Assembly (NCBI GenBank): GCA_947464185.1
Contig: CANHVY010000015.1
Span: 17,755-81,754, forward strand
Reading direction: 5' to 3'
Length of the DNA stretch: 64,000 nucleotides
Source of the DNA: Burkholderiales bacterium
Lineage (GTDB): Bacteria; Pseudomonadota; Gammaproteobacteria; Burkholderiales; Burkholderiaceae_C
The notes beneath the pieces were generated by a model. It did no database searches, was not told where the DNA came from, and was given only the letters and a program-made list of their open reading frames with translations. This document shows, in pieces, positions 28,732 to 36,166 of the stretch (position 1 is its first letter; each line of letters opens with the position of its first letter). The position numbers and the translations under genes are program-made.

Positions 28732-30021
28732 ATGGAACTCGGCATCTTCCTCGCTGTGTTCGCAATCGCCATGCTGCTGGGCATGCCGATTGCGTTCGCG
28801 ATGATCATCGGCACCGTGGCCTACGCGGTGCTCGCACAGATCGACCTCGGCTTCCTCACACTGCAGATGTTTGCCGGGCTCGACTCGTTTCTGCTGCTAG
28901 CGATCCCGCTCTTCATCCTCACCTCCGAGGTGATGGACCGATCAGGCGTGGCGACGCGCATCTATGACTTCGCCCACGTGCTGGTGGGCCGCCTGCCCGG
29001 CGGCATGGCACACGTGGACGTGGTCAACAGCGTAATCTTCTCGGGCATGTCAGGTTCGGCCCTGGCTGACGTGGGCGGCATCGGGCGCATGGGCTACATG
29101 TCTATGGTCAAGAATGGCTACGCCGCGCCCTTCAGCGCCGCGGTAGTTGTGTCTTCCAGCGTGATTGGGCCGTTGATCCCGCCCAGTATCCCGATGGTGG
29201 TGCTGGCTATGGTCTCAGGCATCTCGATCCAGCGGCTGTTCTTCGGCGGCGCCGTGCCGGGACTGCTGGTGGCGGTGGCGATGTTCGTCTACATCCACTT
29301 GCGCTTCCGCCGTACGCACGTCCCCAGCGGCGAGTCGGTCTGGTCCTTCCCGGCGCTGGCCGCAGCCGTCGCGAACGCCTTCCTGCCGCTGCTGACACCG
29401 GTCGTATTGCTCGGTGGCATCTGGTTTGGCGTGGTCACCATCACCGAGGCAGCAGGCTTGGCCGTCAGCTATGCGCTGCTGCTCGGTCTGGTGGTGTACC
29501 GCACACTGGGACCGGCCGAAATGTGGGCCAGTCTGAAGAGCGTGTTTCACGCCTGCGGGCCGATCCTCATCCTGCTGCCTGCGGCCAAGGTCTTCGGCTT
29601 CGTGCTCACCCTCGAGCAGGTGCCCGACCTGTTCACGCAAACAGTGCTGGCGATCACCGACAACCCGTGGCTGATACTCCTCGCCGTGAACCTGCTGTTC
29701 CTGGTAGCGGGCCTGTTTTCGGACCCAACGGTGAACATCATGCTATTCGTTCCCATTGTGCTGCCGCTCGCGCAAAGCATCGGCATGGACCCCGTACAGT
29801 TCGGGGTGATGGTGGTCTTCAACTGCATGATTGGCCTCGTGACGCCACCAGTCGGCGCGGCGCTGTTCGCCATCATCGGGCTGGACCGCAAGCGGCTATC
29901 CCTCGAATCACTGGTGCGTGCGATGCTGCCGTTCTACGCGATGCTGCTAGGTCTGCTGGTGCTGATTGCGCTGGTACCGGCCCTGAGCACGGCACTGCCC
30001 AACGCCTTGTTCGACAAGTAG
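28732..30021 (+). CDS. dctM: TRAP transporter large permease DctM
   Basis: 429 residues, about 12 transmembrane helices. The sodium-coupled translocation subunit of the TRAP system. Family motifs are LLAIPLFILTSEVMDRSGVA, VVNSVIFSGMSGSALADVGG, SSSVIGPLIPPSIPMVVLAM and FNCMIGLVTPPVGAALFAII. Followed 11 bp later by an aldolase gene with a GGAGG site, so transporter and enzymes are one operon. Confidence 0.95.
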   Translation: MELGIFLAVFAIAMLLGMPIAFAMIIGTVAYAVLAQIDLGFLTLQMFAGLDSFLLLAIPLFILTSEVMDRSGVATRIYDFAHVLVGRLPGGMAHVDVVNSVIFSGMSGSALADVGGIGRMGYMSMVKNGYAAPFSAAVVVSSSVIGPLIPPSIPMVVLAMVSGISIQRLFFGGAVPGLLVAVAMFVYIHLRFRRTHVPSGESVWSFPALAAAVANAFLPLLTPVVLLGGIWFGVVTITEAAGLAVSYALLLGLVVYRTLGPAEMWASLKSVFHACGPILILLPAAKVFGFVLTLEQVPDLFTQTVLAITDNPWLILLAVNLLFLVAGLFSDPTVNIMLFVPIVLPLAQSIGMDPVQFGVMVVFNCMIGLVTPPVGAALFAIIGLDRKRLSLESLVRAMLPFYAMLLGLLVLIALVPALSTALPNALFDK

Positions 30022-30032
30022 GAGGCCGCACC

Positions 30033-30806
30033 ATGCACGACACCATCCGCCGCGCGGCGCTGGCCGGCCGCTTCCTGGCCGGCACCTGGCTGAGCCTGGG
30101 TCATGCCGACGCTGCTGAGATGGCGGCGCTGGCCGGCTTCGACTGGCTGCTGTTCGACCACGAACACGGCGCCAGCGATTGGCGTGACCTGCAGCACCAG
30201 CTGCACGCCGCCGCCGCAGGCGGCAGTGCCGCGGCGGTGCTGCGTGTGGGCGCCACCGACGCCGCAGTCTTCAAGCGTGCGCTCGATCTCGGCGTCCACG
30301 GATTGATGGTGCCGGACGTTCGCGACGCGCAAGCCGCGCAGCAACTGGTCGACCTGGCCCGCGTGCCGCCGCTGGGCCGGCGCGGCGCCGCCACCTCCAC
30401 CCGCAACTGCGCCTACGGCCGCGACTACGCGGAGTACGTCGCCACCATCAACGAGCGGCTGTGGCTGATGGCGCAGATCGAATCGGGCGATGGCCTGGCA
30501 CAGGCCGAGGCGATTGCGGCCGTCGACGGCATCGACGTGCTGTTCGTCGGGCCCACCGACCTGGGCATTGCGCTGGGCCTGGGGGCGGGAACGCCGTCCG
30601 ACCCGGCGTTCCGCGACGTGCTGGCGCGCGTGGCACAAGCTGCCGCGGCGCATGGCAAGGCAGCCGGCGTGCTGGCGCGCGACGCTGCGCAGGCGCGCGA
30701 CTATCGGGCGCTGGGCTACAACGTCATCGCCATGGGGTCGGATCGCGGCCTGCTGGCGCAGGGCATGCGCCAGTGCGCAAGCCAACTGCGCGACCTGGCG
30801 TCATGA
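30033..30806 (+). CDS. HpcH/HpaI-family class II aldolase
   Basis: 257 residues. Metal-dependent retro-aldolase family that splits 2-keto-3-deoxy-type acids into pyruvate plus an aldehyde. Motifs: GTWLSLGHADAAEMAALAG, DWLLFDHEHGASDW (general-base His), LMVPDVRDAQAAQQLVDLA, metal-binding Glu in LMAQIESGDGLAQAEAI and Asp in IDVLFVGPTDLGIALGLG. Start ATG 30033 after GGAGG. The stop overlaps the kinase start (ATGA). Substrate should derive from the acid imported by the TRAP system. No dehydratase is encoded nearby to make a 2-keto-3-deoxy acid, so the substrate may be transported as such or prepared by unlinked enzymes. Confidence 0.92.
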   Translation: MHDTIRRAALAGRFLAGTWLSLGHADAAEMAALAGFDWLLFDHEHGASDWRDLQHQLHAAAAGGSAAAVLRVGATDAAVFKRALDLGVHGLMVPDVRDAQAAQQLVDLARVPPLGRRGAATSTRNCAYGRDYAEYVATINERLWLMAQIESGDGLAQAEAIAAVDGIDVLFVGPTDLGIALGLGAGTPSDPAFRDVLARVAQAAAAHGKAAGVLARDAAQARDYRALGYNVIAMGSDRGLLAQGMRQCASQLRDLAS

Positions 30807-32263
30807 GCATGGCGGGCCCCGGCGCCGAACTGCTGGCCGTCGATCTGGGCACGCAAAGCCTGCGTCTTGCCGCCTACGACAGTGCCGGCCGCAGGTGCTG
30901 GGCCTGGTCGGCGCCAGTGGATTCGCACATCGAAGGCGATGTCTTCGAGCAGTCACCTGAACAGTGGGAATCGCTGCTGCTGCAGGGCCTGGGCGAGGCG
31001 CAGCGTGCGGGCGTGCGGCCGGTGGCGCTGGCAGCCGCCGGTCCGCTGGCGGGCTACGTGGCGCTGGGTGCCGACGGCCGGCCGCTGGGTGCGGCCACCA
31101 TGTACCCCGACCGGCGTGCGACAGGCCAGGTGGGCCGCGTTGCAGCGGCGCTGCGTACGGCGGGCAACGACCACGGCCTGCGCGTGCACGCGGCGGACCC
31201 GCTGCCGCAATGGCTGGACTTCGCTGCGCGCTCGCCCGAGATGGCACGCTGCACGCGCCACTTCCTGGACGCCACCGGCTGGCTGAACCACCTGCTTTGC
31301 GGGGAACCCAGCCTCAACGCCTTCACCGGACTTCGGCTCTACGACGCCGCGCTGCGCCATGCGTTGTCCGCCGATGACGCGCCTTTCGGGCGTGTCGTCG
31401 ATGTAGGCCAGGACCTCGGCGAACTGCGGCCCGCGCTGGCCGCGCGTTTCGGCTTTGGCCGCGTGCGCGTGATCGCCGCCGCGTTCGACAGCAAGAGCGC
31501 CTACCTTGGCGCGGGCCTGTCAGCCCATGGCGAGGCTGCCGACATCTCGGGAACCGTCAGCTCGATGGGTGTCTTGTGGCCGGGGCCTGTCGACGACCCT
31601 GCGCGACGCATCTACAGCGTTCCCTTCGCAGGCCAGCACCTTGTGCGCGGGTCAACCGCTGCTGCCGGCAGCTCGCTGGAGTGGGTGTGCCGCAGCCTGC
31701 TGCGCGAAGACCCGGCGACGCTGGAGCGGCAGGCTGCCGAGGCGCCGCCAGGGGCCAACGGCCTGACCTTCCTGCCCTACCTGTCAGGCGAGCGCACGCC
31801 CCTCTGGAACCCCTGGGCGAGCGGTGCCATGCTCGGGCTGCGCCTGAGCAGCAGCCCCGCCGACTTGGCGCGTGCGGTCTTCGAGGGACTGGCCTTCTCG
31901 GTCGGCCACGTGGCCGAGGTGATGCGCGAGCACGGCGTTGAGCTGCGCAGCGTGCGCCTGGCAGGCGGCCTGGCACGCAGCTCCCTTCTGGGACAGATCA
32001 AGGCCGACGTGCTGGGCGTGCCGGTGGCACCACTTGCTGACCATGAACTCACCTCACGGGGCCTGGCCGCCATCCTGTCCGTGGCCACCGGGCAGGCATC
32101 TGACCTGGTCGAAGCGAGCCGGCGCTTCACGGCCGTCGAGCGCTGGATCGAGCCGCAAGAGCGCACACGTGCAGCCCATCTCGCGGCTTTCGAGCGATAC
32201 CGGGCCGCGTCGGCAGCGCTGGAGCCCCTCTTCGCCGCTGCTGCCGACCGCCCTGGCCTCTAG
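30803..32263 (+). CDS. FGGY-family carbohydrate kinase
   Basis: 486 residues. Sugar or polyol kinase of the hexokinase-actin fold. N-domain phosphate motif LLAVDLGTQSLRLAAYDSAG, central FLDATGWLNHLLCGEPSLNA, ATP-binding EAADISGTVSSMGVLWPG, adenosine motif VRLAGGLARSSLLGQIKADV. Length and pattern fit the xylulokinase/rhamnulokinase branch, but the substrate cannot be named. Translationally coupled to the aldolase by a 4-bp overlap. FGGY kinases normally act on sugars, whereas HpaI aldolases act on 2-keto acids, so either two substrates converge here or the pathway is unusual. Confidence 0.92.
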   Translation: MSMAGPGAELLAVDLGTQSLRLAAYDSAGRRCWAWSAPVDSHIEGDVFEQSPEQWESLLLQGLGEAQRAGVRPVALAAAGPLAGYVALGADGRPLGAATMYPDRRATGQVGRVAAALRTAGNDHGLRVHAADPLPQWLDFAARSPEMARCTRHFLDATGWLNHLLCGEPSLNAFTGLRLYDAALRHALSADDAPFGRVVDVGQDLGELRPALAARFGFGRVRVIAAAFDSKSAYLGAGLSAHGEAADISGTVSSMGVLWPGPVDDPARRIYSVPFAGQHLVRGSTAAAGSSLEWVCRSLLREDPATLERQAAEAPPGANGLTFLPYLSGERTPLWNPWASGAMLGLRLSSSPADLARAVFEGLAFSVGHVAEVMREHGVELRSVRLAGGLARSSLLGQIKADVLGVPVAPLADHELTSRGLAAILSVATGQASDLVEASRRFTAVERWIEPQERTRAAHLAAFERYRAASAALEPLFAAAADRPGL

Positions 32264-32325
32264 CGGGTCAGCATCCCGCCCGCAAGCCTCGCCCCAGACC
32301 GTTACCCGCATTGGAGAACCCTGTC

Positions 32326-32625
32326 ATGCCCCTGAGCAGATTCACCTTCATCGTCAAGGCACCGGGATACGCCGCGCACCAGCACCGCGCGGCGCTGACC
32401 TCGGATGAGTTCAGCACCCAGGTGATCGGGGTGTCGGACCTGGCAGCGGCCATCGAAGCCGCCCGCCAGCAGGCCGAGCAAGGCACCCAGCTCATCGAGC
32501 TGTGCGGCGGGTTCACGCCGCAGGAAGCTGCCGAGCTGCGGCGCCATCTGCCGCCCACGGTGCCGGTAGGCGTCGTCAGCTACGACGCGCAGCAGCAAGC
32601 CGAACTTGAGCGCCTGTTCGCCTGA
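32326..32625 (+). CDS. DUF6506-type small protein
   Basis: 99 residues of unknown function: PLSRFTFIVKAPGYAAHQHR, TQVIGVSDLAAAIEAARQQA, IELCGGFTPQEAAELRRHLP, VPVGVVSYDAQQQAELERLF. It resembles the DUF6506 family, a small alpha/beta protein often found next to metabolic genes. GGAGAA lies nine bases before the ATG. It is 62 bp after the FGGY kinase on the same strand and may be the last gene of the operon or have its own promoter. Cytosolic. Confidence 0.7.
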   Translation: MPLSRFTFIVKAPGYAAHQHRAALTSDEFSTQVIGVSDLAAAIEAARQQAEQGTQLIELCGGFTPQEAAELRRHLPPTVPVGVVSYDAQQQAELERLFA

Positions 32626-32723
32626 AACAGTCACGGGCCCGGGCCCGGAAGGACACCGTGGTGCTGAACCTGCAGAACGGGAACTCCGACCTGCTGCTCA
32701 AGTGGTCGTCCTGCTGCGCTCGG

Positions 32724-34010
32724 TCAGTTGCGGGCCACCCCGGCGCGAAAGTGTGGCAAGGACTCGAATGCGACGGCGTCGAAAGCCTCGCTTCGGAAAA
32801 GCTTCGGGTAGTAGAACTCGCGCAGTTCAGCATGGAAGGCACGCACCCGGGCCTCATAGGCCAGGGTGGCCTGCACATCAGTCCCCGCCAGCGCCTGCAG
32901 CGAGCGCTCCATCAGCACGGGGGGTGCGATGACGGCAAGCCAAGCGGCCAGCCGGTCGCGCTTCATGCGGCCGGCGGTGTAGGCCCGCGAAAGCGCCTGG
33001 GCCTGTTGGTCACCCACCTGCTGGAAGGCGTAGTACCACTTCCACTCGAACGGCCGCTCGACCGCGGCGTGATCCGCCCACTGCGGATGGCGCTTGACGA
33101 AGGCCTCCATCGTGGTGGCCTTGGGCAGGTCCCAGGCATCGTTCACGGCCTCGCGCTGGGTCATGATGATGTCCGCGCCCGAGGGCACGGGCACGGCGCG
33201 GTCGATGGCCACGCGGCCGGCGGCGGGAACGACGACGCCCAGCAGGATCCACAGCGCCACCAGCGTGGCCAGGATGACTTCCCCCGGCCTTTGCCAGGCA
33301 GCCACGGCGGCGCACAGCCCGGTCCAGAACAACAAGTAGGCCAGGAGCAGTGCGCAGGCCGCCAGCAGCGTGGACAGGGCGGTGCCGGCCAGGTTGCCTG
33401 CCACTGCCAGTGGAACCGCGGCGCAGACGAACACGCCGGCGGCCTTCAGAACTGCACGCCACAGCCACAGCCGCGCCGCCTGCCCTGCGGTGGCCACCAG
33501 CAGGTCGTGACGTCCGGCCACGCGCTCGCTGGCGCGCAGGTCGTGCAGCAACACGATCAGCACGAGCGGCAGTACGAAGGTCGCCAGGAACGAGAAGTCG
33601 AACCGGCCAATGAGGGCCAGGACCGGATGACCGGCATCGCGTTCATGGATCTGGCCTTCCAATGCCAGCATCCTCACGCGGTGCTTCCACGCCGCGTCGT
33701 CGCGCCGACCCAGGGCCGCGAACGCGAAGTCCGATGGCGGGTCGAAGGTGAGGTGGAAGCTGTGGTACGCGGCGCTGCCCCAGTCCTTCTGCGCCTTCAG
33801 CACGTTCAAACGCTCGGTGCGGTCGGCCTCGACCATCCGCGCGATCAAGGCCTTCTGCTGGCGGATCTCGGACATCCCCGCCGACACGGCCAGCACCGAC
33901 AAGCACAGCACGACCAGCCACCAGGCCCACACCGAACGGTCGCGAGCCAGCAGGGCGGCTTCGCGGCGGACTTCGAGCCACGCGCGCGCCAAAGAGGACA
34001 GCGCTCTCAT
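32724..34010 (-). CDS. ABC-2-type permease with DUF3526-like architecture (second)
   Basis: 428 residues. TM1 (about 25-45, SVWAWWLVVLCLSVLAVSAG) is followed by a periplasmic loop of about 100 residues (SFHLTFDPPSDFAFAALGRR). A cluster of TMs follows (FLATFVLPLVLIVLLHDL onward), then a second long loop and a C-terminal tail ending near LPHFRAGVARN. Its ATG overlaps the stop of the preceding permease gene (ATGA). It resembles DUF3526/NosY-like permeases that pair with a single ATPase. Last gene of the TonB receptor/ABC operon. Transport direction and substrate are unknown. Confidence 0.82.
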   Translation of the reverse strand: MRALSSLARAWLEVRREAALLARDRSVWAWWLVVLCLSVLAVSAGMSEIRQQKALIARMVEADRTERLNVLKAQKDWGSAAYHSFHLTFDPPSDFAFAALGRRDDAAWKHRVRMLALEGQIHERDAGHPVLALIGRFDFSFLATFVLPLVLIVLLHDLRASERVAGRHDLLVATAGQAARLWLWRAVLKAAGVFVCAAVPLAVAGNLAGTALSTLLAACALLLAYLLFWTGLCAAVAAWQRPGEVILATLVALWILLGVVVPAAGRVAIDRAVPVPSGADIIMTQREAVNDAWDLPKATTMEAFVKRHPQWADHAAVERPFEWKWYYAFQQVGDQQAQALSRAYTAGRMKRDRLAAWLAVIAPPVLMERSLQALAGTDVQATLAYEARVRAFHAELREFYYPKLFRSEAFDAVAFESLPHFRAGVARN

Positions 34011-35443
34011 GGCTGGAGTCTTGCACCAGCCCATGACCCTGCGACGATCAGGAGGACGCACCAGACGCCCAGCATCAGCCACTGCGAGCCCGCCCGGGCG
34101 ATGCGGGTGCCCGACGCGTCCGGTTCGAAGCGAAAGCGCTCCAGAAGCCGCCAGGTCGTGGCGTCCACGCGCGTGCGCTGCTGGGCCAGCGCATCGCTGC
34201 TGCGACGGACGTCGTCGATGTAGGCCAGCTTCTCGGCGTGGACCTTGTTCAGGCCCTGCACGAAGGCGTAGCGAAGAACCTCGGCCTCCTGCAGGAAGCG
34301 GTGGTGGTGCGCCAGGTCGGTGCCGGCCACGGCGCGCGACGCCTCAGCCACCGCGAGCAGCGGTGTGAACCAGCCGTGGCCGGCCAGCACTGCAGCTTGC
34401 CGGGTTTGCGCCGCCATCTGTGCGCGAGCGTAGCGGTTCAGCGTCTCGGTGAGCCTTTGCTCGCTGACCTGTGCGACGACGCCGCGCAGATTCACAGGCA
34501 GGTCTTCGACACGTTGCACTCCATGCCGGGCCAGGAGATCGGCGCGCAACTGGGCGAAGGCCGGGTCGCTGGCGTTGTAGCCATCGCCCAGCTGGCGCAG
34601 GTCGGACCACATCGCCAGGTCGGTCTCGATCTTGCCGGCCACCGGCACTGCGTTCGAGGCCCAACTGGCGGCCAGGGCTGGCAGCACCAGGGTCAGCGCG
34701 ACCCACAGCGTCGCCAGGCTTGCCAGCACGGCCGAACGGCGCCTGAGCAGCGCCGACGCCAGCAAGACCAGGCCGGACCAGATGACCAGGTACAGCAGGT
34801 AGGCGCCGAACAAGGCCCATGCAGCCGGCCCCTGCTCGCCCGCACGGACGGCCAGGGCTGCACTGATCGCCAGTGGCACCAGCAGCAGCAGCACGAAGGA
34901 CAGCAGCGCCAGGGCCTTGCCCGCCAGCAGCACCCGGCCCGATGTGCCTTGCGCGAGCAGGGTCGCCAGCGTCGCGGCCTCGCGTTCGCGCGTGATCAGG
35001 CCATGCCCCAGCAGGATCACCAGCAGCGGGGCGAGCAGCTGGTAGACCATCGCCGGGCTCAGCCAGCTGAAGGCACCCAGATCGGCGCTCGCACCCGCCG
35101 CTGCGAACATGGCCGTGTTCTGCCGGTGACCTTCGAGAAAGATCGACTGGCCCGTCACGGGGTCGAGCCCGGGGTCGAACTGGGCCAGTGGTGCCGGGGT
35201 ACGGAAGACGTAGTGCCCGTAGTGCACCATGCGGTGCGGGTGGCGGGCGGGTTGCGAGAGGAAGGCCGCCTCGGCCTCGGCTTGGTGGTGGGCGCGTTCG
35301 GCCGCTTCGCCCTGCATACGCAGCGCGGTCAGCACCGTGGTCGCCACCAGCAGCCCGACCAGGAGCACCGCCCCGGCGAGCGCCAAGCGTGAGCGCATCC
35401 AGTAGCGCCACTCGGCGCCGGCGATGGCGAGCAGGTGTGTCAC
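34007..35443 (-). CDS. ABC-2-type permease, DUF3526 family (first)
   Basis: 478 residues. TM1 LALAGAVLLVGLLVATTVLT, then a large periplasmic loop (HPHRMVHYGHYVFRTPAPLA, TGQSIFLEGHRQNTAMFAAA), then five TM segments beginning at VYQLLAPLLVILLGHGLI with the cytoplasmic coupling sequence TREREAATLATLLAQGTSGR. A second periplasmic loop of about 170 residues precedes the final TM. The stop overlaps the next permease start, and its start overlaps the ATPase stop by four bases, so the three are translated as a unit. Family members are poorly characterised. Confidence 0.85.
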   Translation of the reverse strand: MTHLLAIAGAEWRYWMRSRLALAGAVLLVGLLVATTVLTALRMQGEAAERAHHQAEAEAAFLSQPARHPHRMVHYGHYVFRTPAPLAQFDPGLDPVTGQSIFLEGHRQNTAMFAAAGASADLGAFSWLSPAMVYQLLAPLLVILLGHGLITREREAATLATLLAQGTSGRVLLAGKALALLSFVLLLLVPLAISAALAVRAGEQGPAAWALFGAYLLYLVIWSGLVLLASALLRRRSAVLASLATLWVALTLVLPALAASWASNAVPVAGKIETDLAMWSDLRQLGDGYNASDPAFAQLRADLLARHGVQRVEDLPVNLRGVVAQVSEQRLTETLNRYARAQMAAQTRQAAVLAGHGWFTPLLAVAEASRAVAGTDLAHHHRFLQEAEVLRYAFVQGLNKVHAEKLAYIDDVRRSSDALAQQRTRVDATTWRLLERFRFEPDASGTRIARAGSQWLMLGVWCVLLIVAGSWAGARLQP

Positions 35444-36165
35444 GCCGTCGCCTGGGCCGAGAAAGCGCGGTGCACGGTCTCGGTGTCGATGCGGCCCCCG
35501 GCGGGCGCTTCGAACTGGTCCACCAGGCGCCCGCCGCGCAGCAGGCCGATGCGGTCGGCCACCTGGCAGGCGCCGTACACGTCGTGCGTCACCATCAGGA
35601 TGGCCTTGCCAGCGTCGGCCAGCCCGCGCACCAGCTCATGGAACTCGTCGATGGCCGAGGGATCGAGCCCGGATGTCGGCTCGTCGAGCAGCAGGATGTC
35701 CGTGTCACGCAGGAGGGCCAGGGCAATGGCCACTTTCTGGCGCATGCCCTTGGAGTACCCACGAAGCTTGAGGCTGCGCGCGTCGGTGCCCAGCAAGACG
35801 CGGTCCAGCGCCGCATCGATGTCGGCTTCACTGCAGCGTGCATCCGCCAGTTGCAGAAAGTAGCGCAGGTTTTCGCGTGCATCCAGGTGTTCGTACAGCG
35901 ACGCAGCCTCGGGCAGGTAGGCCATGGCGCGGCGGGCGGCCAACAGGTCGGTGCTGACGTCCTGGCCATTGACGAGCACGCGGCCGCTGGCGGCGGGCAG
36001 GAAGCCGAGAAACGTGGTCAGCGTCGTCGACTTGCCGGCACCATTGCCGCCCAACAGGCCGTAAACCTCGCCGCGGGCCACGGCAAAGCTGACGCCCGCG
36101 AGCACTTCCTTGCCGCCGCGCTGCAGGCGCAGTTGGTCTGCCTGCAGCCTGAAGCCGGCCCCCAT
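35440..36165 (-). CDS. ABC transporter ATP-binding protein
   Basis: 241 residues. Walker A LLGGNGAGKSTTLTTFLGFL near residue 38, signature RGYSKGMRQKVAIALALL, Walker B DILLLDEPTSGLDPSA, H-loop LMVTHDVYG. The YSKGMRQK signature is characteristic of the ABC-2/CcmA-NosF type of exporter ATPases. The ATG at 36165 is one base from the TonB-receptor stop. It energises the two DUF3526-type permeases encoded next. Confidence 0.93.
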   Translation of the reverse strand: MGAGFRLQADQLRLQRGGKEVLAGVSFAVARGEVYGLLGGNGAGKSTTLTTFLGFLPAASGRVLVNGQDVSTDLLAARRAMAYLPEAASLYEHLDARENLRYFLQLADARCSEADIDAALDRVLLGTDARSLKLRGYSKGMRQKVAIALALLRDTDILLLDEPTSGLDPSAIDEFHELVRGLADAGKAILMVTHDVYGACQVADRIGLLRGGRLVDQFEAPAGGRIDTETVHRAFSAQATA

Positions 36166-36166
36166 G

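Noticed and set aside
32635..32646. Palindrome GGGCCCGGGCCC between two convergent genes as a terminator.
   Set aside because: No loop of useful size and no T run; probably chance in GC-rich DNA.
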